DNA of 10,095 bases, taken from positions 1 to 10,095 of the forward strand of contig CAJWLI010000038.1 in NCBI GenBank assembly GCA_913043075.1. Direction: 5' to 3'. Each line of letters begins with the position of its first letter. Positions within the stretch are counted from its first letter, which is position 1. Positions 1 to 7,218 of the stretch are shown piece by piece. A model generated the notes under the pieces. It ran no database searches. It worked only from the letters and a program-made list of their open reading frames with translations, and was not told where the DNA came from. The translations under genes and the position numbers were made by a program. Origin of the DNA: an uncultured Gammaproteobacteria bacterium (GTDB lineage Bacteria > Pseudomonadota > Gammaproteobacteria > Pseudomonadales > Azotimanducaceae).

Positions 1-971
1 AGTTCTTGTTCCAGCCACCCTTTTTTCTCCGACGCAATTTGGTATATCTCTAAAACTGGGACCCAAAGATTAATTCGTATTTCAGTTTGCTCTATCACTA
101 GCAGAGTCATATCTAGATGCTTATCTTGAGAAAGACTAACTCGCAGAGTTACTTTCCACTCATTTTTTTTCTCGTCGTTTTCTGTTTGAGCATCAGATCC
201 CTGCCTTTCCTCTAGATGAGCTTGTATTGGCCAATCTCCAAGAACAGGGATCAACCAGTTTAGTGAAGCCGCGCGGGTAATCTGCCCTCCAAGCGCATCA
301 AGCTGATATGACTCAAGCTCATCAAGACCCTGATTTATTAGAGTAAGGTCTCCTCCTCTGTTCAATTGCACTCGCCTGAGTTGCAATAACAAATTCTTTA
401 AATTAATCCTATCACTTTGACCTTTTAAAGCATTAGCCTCGTTGTAGAGGCCACTGTGTATCAAAGACTGTTTTATGGCTTCAACCATTGTTTTGTCGGG
501 AAACATAGCACCCATAGTGAGTAGTGAGAAGCCCCTCGGAAATTGAAGTGCTGAAGGCTCTCGGCTGGTGCTGCTTGCTGAGGCAATTAACTGGCGCAAA
601 GCATCGCTTTGTATCGGTCGTCCCAAAAGGCGATGAACTCGGTCGATAGAGAGGTTTGATGTTAATGGCCGTCGTTCAGATTGCTGGAGCGACAACAAAA
701 ATGCTCCTGAGCTAATTGCTGAAGCGGATAGACTCGCTGGCCCTGGCGGAGCAGCGAAGTTTGGGGGCAATGCTATTTGGCGATTAGATTTAGTAATCAA
801 GACATTGCCATCTGGGCGGGAAGCAATTAGTCCATTTACGACCTGTCCTTCTCGCAATCCTAAGGATCTGGCATCAGGTGGTTCAAGACGCAAAGAGTAA
901 ACGCTCGTTCCTCCCTCAGAATAGACTGCGTTGACGCGAATGGGTTGATTTATAGCATCAGCCGAGATCAT
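1..971 (-). CDS. FliK-like flagellar hook-length control protein, partial (C-terminus off the left edge)
   Basis: I translated this frame by hand: an ATG at 971 opens 323 codons without a stop, up to the window edge. Residues 1-70 are a small beta-rich region (LRLEPPDARSLGLREGQVV), followed by a Pro/Ala/Ser-rich linker. The last visible part (W-K-V-T-L-R-V-S-L, then L-D-M-T-L-L-V-I-E-Q-T-E-I-R-I-N-L-W) has the alternating-strand pattern of the FliK C-terminal (Flg_hook) domain, which signals the FlhB substrate switch when the hook reaches length. It starts 4 bases after the stop of the LysM lipoprotein gene and belongs to the same minus-strand operon. AGGA lies very close to the ATG, which suggests translational coupling. 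FliK proteins are poorly conserved, so the name rests on the C-terminal pattern and the flagellar context. A second, canonical fliK may exist elsewhere. Confidence 0.6.
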   Translation of the reverse strand, partial: MISADAINQPIRVNAVYSEGGTSVYSLRLEPPDARSLGLREGQVVNGLIASRPDGNVLITKSNRQIALPPNFAAPPGPASLSASAISSGAFLLSLQQSERRPLTSNLSIDRVHRLLGRPIQSDALRQLIASASSTSREPSALQFPRGFSLLTMGAMFPDKTMVEAIKQSLIHSGLYNEANALKGQSDRINLKNLLLQLRRVQLNRGGDLTLINQGLDELESYQLDALGGQITRAASLNWLIPVLGDWPIQAHLEERQGSDAQTENDEKKNEWKVTLRVSLSQDKHLDMTLLVIEQTEIRINLWVPVLEIYQIASEKKGWLEQE

Positions 972-975
972 CTTC

Positions 976-1554
976 CTATCTGGCTGGGAATCGAATCCAA
1001 TTTGAGTATGGATCCTCTACTTCGGTTTTTGTTTCTTGCTGATTCACGTTGCGAAAAAGGATCTTCCTGAAATCTTTTTCTTCGGGAAACCTTAGCCTGG
1101 CATTTGCATACATCCAATTAGGATTAGCTCTCTTAAAAGCTTTAGGATTAGCGGCAACAAAAGCTCTTTTGAGTAAATTCAAGTTAATGTTAGATCCGTT
1201 AGCTATTTTTTCTAATATTTCTGAAAGACTATCTCCGCGTTTAATAACATAACGGCCATCAGTGTCGAGTATGAGTGAGTCGCTCTCCTTTGCAATTTGC
1301 TCTGCCTGCCCCTTCAAATCGCCCAACATTCGAGAAAGCGCTTTTTCTAGAGCCTCCTGATCAAATTGAGCAACCGGCGCAGACTGTTCATCTTTGATAA
1401 AGCCAGTTTCTTTCAGAACCTCTTCGAGAGTGTCATCACTGCCAGTCGCCTCATTGATATCCGATTCCCCGACCTGAGCACCAGAAGGAATACTCGAGCA
1501 GCCAGTGAGCCAAAGGAGAACAAGAACAAAAATCCCCGCAAGGTAGTTATTCAT
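976..1554 (-). CDS. LysM-like domain lipoprotein of the flagellar ring operon
   Basis: This is a 192-residue protein with a lipoprotein signal peptide: a hydrophobic run over residues 5-16, then lipobox L-T-G-C with lipidated Cys19, and Ser20-Ser21 after it, which predicts outer-membrane sorting. Residues 40-95 are acidic and probably helical. Residues 102-157 match a LysM-like domain: Y-V-I-K-R-G-D-S-L opens it, A-A-N-P-K-A-F and N-P-N-W lie in the middle, and L-R-F-P closes it. The NP-AF pattern resembles the LysM of FimV/HubP more than hydrolase LysM. LysM domains bind peptidoglycan. The ATG overlaps the stop of the flgT-like gene by one base (TAATG), so the two are probably translated together. 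Inferred role: anchoring the periplasmic or outer-membrane flagellar rings to peptidoglycan. I do not recognise a named gene. Confidence 0.8.
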   Translation of the reverse strand: MNNYLAGIFVLVLLWLTGCSSIPSGAQVGESDINEATGSDDTLEEVLKETGFIKDEQSAPVAQFDQEALEKALSRMLGDLKGQAEQIAKESDSLILDTDGRYVIKRGDSLSEILEKIANGSNINLNLLKRAFVAANPKAFKRANPNWMYANARLRFPEEKDFRKILFRNVNQQETKTEVEDPYSNWIRFPAR

Positions 1555-2669
1555 TAAATAGTTTCCATAGATTTTGCTAAAAAAGTCATGCCATCAACCG
1601 AATTTTCTTTTCCATCTACAACTATTAACTCTGATTCGGTTCTATTTAGCTTTGCTACCTCCACAATCCTCGATAATTCAGCGCCCGCTATTAGACCACG
1701 ATTCCTAAAAGTTTTAGCTTCGGGAATAAGAACAAATAAGTCGCCAACACTCAAGCCCGAGGAACTGCCGGCGTTTAATAAATATTTGTCTTTTTGCGCT
1801 GTGGCCACAAGCTTTATCTCCGGGGAACACCTGACCAAAGCGTTAACATCAATTAAGCTATCAACAATTTTACTTCCAATTACTAACTCTAATTTCGAAA
1901 CTAAAGCTGGTACCGACCATCCCACACTATCTGACGGGATAGAAACTTCCCAGTTCCAGGCCTCTACAAATTGTTGATCCTTTAACAGAGTAATTTTTCC
2001 TAAAACTTCAACGGAACCGCGCAGATAATTGGGGACATCCCAAAAACGAATAAGAGGGACTTTACTTTTACCTTTCCCTTTTTCGCCGAGAGTGGCCGTC
2101 GATATAATTTGAAATGGGGCCGGGTCATCATAAACATCCGAAGTATTCAAAAAGTAATTCTCATAGCTGCTGCGCGATCTCATTTTTGCACTAATTTCAA
2201 GATTAGGCAGGACCGCTACAGATTCTTCAGAAATTTTTGCAAGAGCAGAAGCAATGTTCTGAATTTCCACCGAAGCACCATCGGGAATGACGCTAACGTG
2301 ATTGAACCCTATTTTTGGAGTTGGTCTCGAATCGTAATAGGATCTAGGGGATTCTGCAGTGCTAACTTGAGATTTTAGGGCCGTCCTGCATTCTGAGGGC
2401 CTAAATTCGCTTATGACGAACTCGTTGATCGGAAGAATTTCGGGAGAAAACTTCGAGACATAAACGGTCGACTCACTCTCCATTTTCCCAGAATTTAAAA
2501 AGCCAACAGAACGAAAATAACCTTTTTCATTCATTCCTTGATATATAAGAGACTGTTTTATTTCCTCGAGCGTGTGAGATGGAAGATCATCCGAGGCGAC
2601 GACAGAAATTGATGCAAACATAAAGAAGGCGGTCAATGAAAAAATTTTAAAGACACTTGCGAGTTTCAT
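1554..2669 (-). CDS. flgT: FlgT-like flagellar basal-body (H ring) protein
   Basis: This is a 371-residue protein, close to the roughly 377 residues of Vibrio FlgT. A Sec signal peptide covers residues 1-26 (K2, hydrophobic 8-24, V-V-A-S cleavage region). The C-terminal part (about 284-366) has the FlgT C-domain pattern: L-V-A-T-A-Q, then L-L-N-A-G-S-S-S-G-L-S-V-G-D-L-F-V-L. The middle part (about 118-275) fits an FlgT-M-like beta/alpha segment, but residues 27-115 diverge strongly. The mature protein has only two cysteines, Cys94 and Cys281, which could pair in the periplasm. In Vibrio, FlgT forms the H ring around the LP ring and is needed for assembly of the MotX/MotY T ring. AGGAA at 2676-2680 sits 6 bases before the ATG and supports this start. 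It lies 50 bases after the flgP-like gene. The family call rests on the C-domain, length, signal peptide and neighbour. Confidence 0.65.
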   Translation of the reverse strand: MKLASVFKIFSLTAFFMFASISVVASDDLPSHTLEEIKQSLIYQGMNEKGYFRSVGFLNSGKMESESTVYVSKFSPEILPINEFVISEFRPSECRTALKSQVSTAESPRSYYDSRPTPKIGFNHVSVIPDGASVEIQNIASALAKISEESVAVLPNLEISAKMRSRSSYENYFLNTSDVYDDPAPFQIISTATLGEKGKGKSKVPLIRFWDVPNYLRGSVEVLGKITLLKDQQFVEAWNWEVSIPSDSVGWSVPALVSKLELVIGSKIVDSLIDVNALVRCSPEIKLVATAQKDKYLLNAGSSSGLSVGDLFVLIPEAKTFRNRGLIAGAELSRIVEVAKLNRTESELIVVDGKENSVDGMTFLAKSMETI

Positions 2670-2719
2670 CTTGTGTTCCTGTCGCGAATTCGGCTTGAAC
2701 TCTAAAAGTTAAGCATGTC

Positions 2720-3187
2720 TTAATCTATCTTTGAAGAAGAGTTTGCTTGCGACAATTCGATCATATCGTCTATTTCGTCACCACCAAGCCTGAGGGTCGT
2801 CTCGTAACTATGTTCACCAATCGGCTTAATCTCGACTAACTGAGCACCGTAGATGATACCCTCTACCCGAGATCTGAAGACTTCTTCTCCGATCCTTGAA
2901 TTTGTCATTTGACCGCTCACCTCAACGTATTGGCCATAGAGCTGTTCTACCAAAGATTTGTATGCCTCTAACTTAGAGGCTTTAACTGCCATAAGTCGTT
3001 TCTCCTCTACAGAGGAACCATTTTGAACTTCGATTACCGCATAACCCACCCCATAAATAGGCTGAGAATAGCCATCGGGTATTGAAGGAGCATAATTCTG
3101 CACACAGCCCGCAAGAATAAACGGGACCGTTAGAAACAATATTTTAAAAGTACGCAGGCACATCTTTGAGATCCATTTCTTCAACAC
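2720..3187 (-). CDS. flgP: FlgP, LPP20-family outer-membrane flagellar lipoprotein
   Basis: This 155-residue protein has a lipoprotein signal ending in L-A-G-C, with lipidated Cys28 when counted from the GTG at 3187. An ATG at codon 9 (3163) would give a more usual 19-residue signal peptide and may be the true start; neither has a strong ribosome binding site. Residues 45-140 carry the LPP20/FlgP pattern: G-Y-A-V-I-E-V-Q, then R-L-M-A-V-K-A-S-K-L-E-A-Y-K-S-L-V-E-Q-L-Y-G, then R-S-R-V-E-G-I-I-Y-G-A, then Y-E-T-T-L-R-L. In Vibrio, FlgP is an outer-membrane lipoprotein needed for motility and associated with the basal-body outer rings. It is the first gene of the minus-strand operon and faces flhA across a 148-base control region. 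Confidence 0.85.
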   Translation of the reverse strand: MLKKWISKMCLRTFKILFLTVPFILAGCVQNYAPSIPDGYSQPIYGVGYAVIEVQNGSSVEEKRLMAVKASKLEAYKSLVEQLYGQYVEVSGQMTNSRIGEEVFRSRVEGIIYGAQLVEIKPIGEHSYETTLRLGGDEIDDMIELSQANSSSKID

Positions 3188-3249
3188 TATAGAAGTCGGT
3201 AAATTCCTGTAATTCTTTAATCAAAACTTGCGATTAGTATGAAAACTAG

Positions 3250-3275
3250 CGGTTGGCATAGAACCTGCAAACTTA
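3250..3275 (-). promoter_or_regulatory. Candidate sigma-28 (FliA) promoter for the flgP operon
   Basis: Read on the minus strand, TAAGTTT (3275-3269) is followed by an 11-base spacer and then GCCAACCG (3257-3250). The sigma-28 consensus is TAAAGTTT-N11-GCCGATAA, so the -35 and spacing fit well, but the -10 matches only at GCC and one further base. It would start transcription roughly 55 bases before the GTG of flgP. It overlaps the sigma-54 site of flhA on the opposite strand. The poor -10 keeps the confidence low. Confidence 0.3.
3254..3269 (+). promoter_or_regulatory. Sigma-54 (RpoN) promoter of the flhA operon
   Basis: TTGGCATAGAACCTGCA contains the invariant GG (3255-3256) and GC (3267-3268) with exactly 10 bases between them, as the -24/-12 sigma-54 promoter requires. 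TGGCA is a full -24 core, and CTGCA differs from TTGCA by one base. The expected start of transcription is near 3280, leaving a leader of about 55 bases before flhA. flhA operons in polar flagellates such as Pseudomonas are known RpoN/FleQ targets, so the position also makes sense. I did not identify an enhancer site for the activator. Confidence 0.75.
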
Positions 3276-3335
3276 CCCTCAGACCGCCCATTCAAATAGG
3301 CGATTGACGAATTAATCAAACGATAAGGCATTAAA

Positions 3336-5474
3336 GTGGACTTTGCCCTCAATATTTTGACGAGTTTCCGACACTTCATTACAAGTGGTTCAGCAATTTC
3401 GTTAGCAACTTCTCTTGCGATCCCGGCCGCAGTGCTGATGGTGATTGCTTTGCTAGTGTTACCGCTACCCGCTTTTATGCTCGATATTTTTTTCACTTTC
3501 AATATTATTTTGGCGCTGCTAATCATAATGGTCGCTATAAACACCTCTAGCCCAATGGACTTCTCGTCTTTTCCGATGGTTATTCTTTTCGCGACTGTCT
3601 TGAGGCTAGGTTTAAACGTTGCCTCCACGCGAGTAGTGCTTTTAGAAGGACATCAGGGAGGGGATGCAGCCGGAAAAGTAATTGAGGCTTTTGGGCAATT
3701 TGTTATCGGTGGCAACTACGCAGTAGGTTTCATTGTTTTCGCGATCTTAATGATCATAAATTTTATCGTTATTACAAAAGGGGCCGGGCGCATATCCGAA
3801 GTAATAGCTCGGTTCACCCTTGATGCTTTGCCGGGAAAACAGATGGCCATCGATGCTGACCTAAATGCTGGAGTGATAGATCAAGAAACAGCAAAGCAAC
3901 GGAGAGAGCAAGTTGCACAAGAGTCAGACTTCTTCGGGTCTATGGATGGCGCGTCAAAATTTGTCCGCGGTGATGCTGTTGCAGCGATTTTAATCTTATT
4001 GATCAATCTTGTCGGCGGCTTGACTATCGGGATGCTGCAACACGACCTCTCTTTTGACGAAGCTACACGAGCTTATATTCTGCTAACGATTGGTGATGGG
4101 CTTGTAGCCACAATACCCGCCCTCGTCTTGTCACTTGCGACAGCGATCATAGTTGCGCGAGTAACCACCGACGAGTCCGCACCTGAGCAAGCTACAAAAC
4201 AGCTGGGCAACCCGCTCGCTTTTGGACTTGCTGGGGGCACCCTTACGATACTCGGCTTAATTCCAGGAATGCCGAATGCCGTTTTTTTAAGTTTGGGACT
4301 TTCAGCAATCGGCTTGGCTTACTCTTTGAAGAGAGTGGGTGCCAAAAAATTAGAGCAGGAAGCAAGGGATGAAATCGTCCAAGAAACTTCAAAGGAAGTT
4401 CTTGATTTGGATTGGGATGACGCAAGTCAAGTAGATGTAATAGGAATCGAGTTGGGCTACGGACTTATCCCGCTGATAGATGAAAGCCACGATGGCAAGC
4501 TTTTGCAAAGAACAAAAGGAATTAGAAAGAAATTGTCTTCAGATTTTGGATTTTTACTCCCAACGATAAGGATACGTGACAACTTAGATAGCGCTCCCAA
4601 CAACTACAAAATAGTCTTAAATGGATCATCACGAGGCTCCGGGCAAATAGAGATGGGAAAAGAACTTGCAATAAATCCCGGCCAGGTTCTTGAAGAAGTA
4701 GATGGAATTAAGACTCAGGATCCCGCATTTAGTCTAGAGGCCGTTTGGATAGACGAGGGAGACAAAGAATATGCTCAAGCAGTAGGCTATACGGTCGTTG
4801 ACCCTAGCACAGTCATAGCTACCCATTTGAATTCGATCCTGCGAGCGAACGCTGACGAGTTTATGACGTTCGACATTGCTCAAGAGATGCTGGATCGAAT
4901 AGGAGAGCAATCTCCGAAAATGCTTGAGGAGCTCATTCCAGAACAACTACCACTTAGTTCATTTGTGAAAATCTTGCAAAACTTGCTAGCTGAAGGCGTT
5001 CCGTTAAGAGATATGCGGACATTGCTAGAAACTGTATCAGAGGGCGTAGCCAATACAAAAGATCCAGAGGCACTTACGGCAATGGTTAGAATTCGGTTGG
5101 GTCGTCTAATTGTTCAAGAAGCAAGCCAGGAGCAAGCGACTCTGGAAGTATTGACCTTGGACCCTGGTTTAGAGCAATTGCTCTCAGATTTAGTTCGATC
5201 TGCAACAAGTATTGATGAGGTTGCCTTGGAACCAAACTTATCCGAAAGCTTTTTTTCCGCTATTTCTCAATCAATAAAACAGTTAGAAGAAGCAGAAAAA
5301 GAAGCGGTCCTTGTAGTTTCTCCGATATTACGTCCTTGGCTTGCCAAATTGTTAAGGCGCGCAAGCCAAGAAGTAAGAGTTTTGTCATATCGAGAAGTGC
5401 CCGACGATCAATCGATAAAAATTATTCAAACGATTGAACTTGAAGAAAAATCAGAAAACGGAGTTGAAGAGTAA
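3336..5474 (+). CDS. flhA: FlhA, flagellar type III export gate protein
   Basis: This 712-residue inner-membrane protein is of normal FlhA length. The N-terminal half holds about eight membrane segments (roughly residues 22-45, 47-68, 77-93, 122-146, 212-236, 249-275, 293-311, 313-331). The FHIPEP signature is clear: G-R-I-S-E-V-I-A-R-F-T-L-D, then L-P-G-K-Q-M-A-I-D-A-D-L (165-176). Conserved charged residues near the membrane are present: Arg99 (A-S-T-R-V-V), Asp213 (R-G-D-A) and Asp254 (I-G-D-G). The cytosolic domain (about 345-700), which forms the nonameric ring that docks export substrates and chaperones, is intact. It starts with GTG, with AAGG (3325-3328) 7 bases upstream. It is first in the plus-strand operon behind a sigma-54 promoter, and its TAA overlaps the flhF ATG by one base. 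flhB is not next to it here. Confidence 0.97.
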   Translation: MDFALNILTSFRHFITSGSAISLATSLAIPAAVLMVIALLVLPLPAFMLDIFFTFNIILALLIIMVAINTSSPMDFSSFPMVILFATVLRLGLNVASTRVVLLEGHQGGDAAGKVIEAFGQFVIGGNYAVGFIVFAILMIINFIVITKGAGRISEVIARFTLDALPGKQMAIDADLNAGVIDQETAKQRREQVAQESDFFGSMDGASKFVRGDAVAAILILLINLVGGLTIGMLQHDLSFDEATRAYILLTIGDGLVATIPALVLSLATAIIVARVTTDESAPEQATKQLGNPLAFGLAGGTLTILGLIPGMPNAVFLSLGLSAIGLAYSLKRVGAKKLEQEARDEIVQETSKEVLDLDWDDASQVDVIGIELGYGLIPLIDESHDGKLLQRTKGIRKKLSSDFGFLLPTIRIRDNLDSAPNNYKIVLNGSSRGSGQIEMGKELAINPGQVLEEVDGIKTQDPAFSLEAVWIDEGDKEYAQAVGYTVVDPSTVIATHLNSILRANADEFMTFDIAQEMLDRIGEQSPKMLEELIPEQLPLSSFVKILQNLLAEGVPLRDMRTLLETVSEGVANTKDPEALTAMVRIRLGRLIVQEASQEQATLEVLTLDPGLEQLLSDLVRSATSIDEVALEPNLSESFFSAISQSIKQLEEAEKEAVLVVSPILRPWLAKLLRRASQEVRVLSYREVPDDQSIKIIQTIELEEKSENGVEE

Positions 5475-6394
5475 TGGAACTAAAACGATACCTAGAAATT
5501 GATTCTAAAACAGCTCTTGAGAAAATAAAGAGTGAACATGGAGAGGAAGCCCTTATAATTTCTTCAGACAAGGTGGGGAATAAAACCGAAGTGATTGTTG
5601 GGGTCAGCAAGAAAGAAGACGCTTATGAGACGCCAAGTAAGGAAAAAGGAAGATCAGAGGCTTTCCAACATGCGTTAGAAGCAAATTCTAATAGTGACAT
5701 TGAAAAATCGAGCTCGCGGAACAACGGAAAGAATCCTTGGTCCGTTATAGAGAAGTTAAACTCTGAAATCGCGGATATAAGAAGCACAATGCTTGAGATT
5801 AAAGAGCAAAAAGAAAGAGAGAAAGCTCTTCGCATTTCTGAAATTGATAAGAAAATCGAGTCGTGTGGATTTAATCTAGCACCTATCGAGGAGTACACTA
5901 AGTGGGAAAACGTCAACATTATAATGGGGAAACCAGGTTCGGGGAAAACCGAAATAATAAAGCGACTTCTCGACCAAATTTGTCAGGAAGGAGACGAGGC
6001 ACTGGTGATAGCCTTAGGAAATATTAATGATGACAAGAGCTTGATGTCTGTTTTATCAAGGTGGAAACATAGCTTCTTAGTTAGCGAGAACGCTTCAATA
6101 TTAGATAAGGTTGCTACAATGAAGGGCTCCTTTAATCGAATATTCATAGAGGTTGATTATACCTTTACCCAAAAAGTAATTGAGCACTCGCTTATGAAAG
6201 AAAGTGCTGCAATGATTTGCAGCGGAGCGGATCAGATCTTCAATAGCGATGAATTCTTTTCCGAAACATACAAGATACAATCTCCGTTAATCCTCACTCG
6301 TCTAGATCTATGCTCTGACCTGCCTTCTGCGTTAAACTCTTTAGCGGACATTGGCGTGGAAATAAATGGCACGGCTACCGGGCCTTGGAAGTAA
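5474..6394 (+). CDS. flhF: Divergent, short FlhF (SRP-type GTPase homologue, polar flagellum placement)
   Basis: FlhF is an SRP-family GTPase that marks the cell pole for flagellar assembly. Residues 1-44 match its N-terminal segment (M-E-L-K-R-Y-L, A-L-E-K-I-K-S-E-H-G-E-E-A-L-I-I-S-S). Residues 50-90 are a low-complexity linker, and 88-128 look like a charged coiled coil. A Walker A motif G-K-P-G-S-G-K-T lies at 152-159, and L-T-R-L-D (274-278) stands where L-T-K-L-D-E is expected. The DTYR motif (G2) and DTAGR motif (G3) are not visible: the corresponding stretches read A-L-G-N-I-N-D-D and I-F-I-E-V-D-Y-T-F-T. At 306 residues it is far shorter than the usual 400-500, mainly through a reduced N domain. 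The frame is open and codon use is ordinary, so it is probably functional but not a normal GTPase. It overlaps flhA by one base and sits 13 bases before flhG. Identity rests on the N-terminus, the G-domain layout and synteny. Confidence 0.85.
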   Translation: MELKRYLEIDSKTALEKIKSEHGEEALIISSDKVGNKTEVIVGVSKKEDAYETPSKEKGRSEAFQHALEANSNSDIEKSSSRNNGKNPWSVIEKLNSEIADIRSTMLEIKEQKEREKALRISEIDKKIESCGFNLAPIEEYTKWENVNIIMGKPGSGKTEIIKRLLDQICQEGDEALVIALGNINDDKSLMSVLSRWKHSFLVSENASILDKVATMKGSFNRIFIEVDYTFTQKVIEHSLMKESAAMICSGADQIFNSDEFFSETYKIQSPLILTRLDLCSDLPSALNSLADIGVEINGTATGPWK

Positions 6395-6396
6395 AT

Positions 6397-6402
6397 AGGA
6401 GG
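6397..6402 (+). promoter_or_regulatory. Ribosome binding site fixing the flhG start
   Basis: A perfect AGGAGG sits 5 bases before the TTG at 6408, in the 13-base gap after flhF. A TAG at 6396-6398 is in frame with flhG, so no longer N-terminus is possible. This fixes TTG as the start. Confidence 0.85.
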
Positions 6403-6407
6403 AACAG

Positions 6408-7145
6408 TTGGTTCAATTTATTGGAGTCGCCAGCGGGAAAGGCGGGGTCGGCAAAACGACTACGGCCGTTAATATCGGGCTTGCTCTGCAAAGTTTAGGA
6501 AGAAAAGTTTCTTTGCTTGATGCAGATATGGGCCTGGCAAATGCTCAGCTGTTTCTAGGTGTCACACCAAAACTGTCTCTTGCCGATTTCCTGTTTAATG
6601 ATGCAAAGCTAGAAGACGTCCAGATCCCTTGTTTTGGCGGGATGACTCTGATTCCAGGCGCATCAGGGGACAGCTCGCTTGCCAATCTACCAACACCGAG
6701 CATAGCAAATCTTATAGAAAATCTTCGCAACCAAAGCTCTGATGACTACATGATATTTGATATTGCTGCAGGCATTTCTCACCAGAATACTGAGATGCTT
6801 GCTGCATGTGATCTGTGCTTAATAGTTATGGTAGACGAACCCTCATCGATAGCAGACGCTTATGGAGTAATAAAGCTGCAGAAAGAGAGAAAAAGCAATG
6901 CCTCAACCTTTCTTCTACCGAACCGTTCCAGAGACAGTGAATCAGGTCGGAAACTTTACGAAAAGATGAACGGGCTTTGTATGTCTTTCTTAGGAGAGCC
7001 CATAGGGTTTATGGGAACATTGCTAGAAGACCCAGACATCCGAATGTCGATCATAAAAAGAGAACCATTGCCAAAGGCATTTCCTGGTAGCAGATCCTGG
7101 AAAAATTTCGTTGAAATATCAATGGCTGTGGAGAAAAACTTATAA
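6408..7145 (+). CDS. flhG: FlhG/FleN, MinD-type ATPase controlling flagellar number
   Basis: This 245-residue ParA/MinD-family ATPase limits the number of polar flagella and works with FlhF; in Pseudomonas the orthologue FleN also restrains the activator FleQ. The deviant Walker A K-G-G-V-G-K-T-T is at residues 11-18, L-L-D-A-D-M-G-L-A-N-A at 36-46, and Walker B Y-M-I-F-D-I-A-A-G-I around Asp118. Family members usually read D-T-A-A-G-I there. D-E-P-S-S-I-A-D-A-Y is the typical FlhG motif. The C-terminus (S-W-K-N-F-V-E-I-S-M-A-V) could form the amphipathic membrane helix. It is shorter than the roughly 280 residues of FleN. It begins directly with the first beta strand, so it lacks the N-terminal DQAxxLR helix that stimulates FlhF in many species. 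The start is a TTG with a perfect ribosome binding site. Confidence 0.93.
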   Translation: MVQFIGVASGKGGVGKTTTAVNIGLALQSLGRKVSLLDADMGLANAQLFLGVTPKLSLADFLFNDAKLEDVQIPCFGGMTLIPGASGDSSLANLPTPSIANLIENLRNQSSDDYMIFDIAAGISHQNTEMLAACDLCLIVMVDEPSSIADAYGVIKLQKERKSNASTFLLPNRSRDSESGRKLYEKMNGLCMSFLGEPIGFMGTLLEDPDIRMSIIKREPLPKAFPGSRSWKNFVEISMAVEKNL

Positions 7146-7218
7146 TTCATCATGACTATTCAAAATGATCCTGCTGTTCTAAGATTCAACTTCAATAAAT
7201 AATTATTCTGGTTCAAAA

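Noticed and set aside
1588..1977. Plus-strand 129-codon ORF inside the flgT-like gene
   Set aside because: Antisense to a frame with a signal peptide, good ribosome binding site and FlgT C-domain. Composition is Ser/Thr/Leu-rich without motifs.
430..2570. Shared AGACTGTTTTAT and the peptide IKQSLI in both the FliK-like and FlgT-like genes
   Set aside because: Only about 12 bases match and the surrounding sequence differs, so it is probably chance rather than a repeat or gene conversion.
3221..3628. Minus-strand ORF of 135 codons across the control region and the start of flhA
   Set aside because: It lies antisense to the highly conserved FlhA N-terminus, has a low-complexity Ile/Lys/Ser composition, and would cross the promoter region. 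It is a shadow frame.
5623..5919. Minus-strand 98-codon ORF inside flhF
   Set aside because: Shadow of the flhF coding frame, with a Ser/Leu/Phe-rich composition and no recognisable motif.
7146..7218. A separate promoter for fliA in the flhG-fliA gap
   Set aside because: I found no GG-N10-GC pair, no sigma-28-like boxes and no convincing sigma-70 pair. fliA most likely depends on readthrough from flhA.
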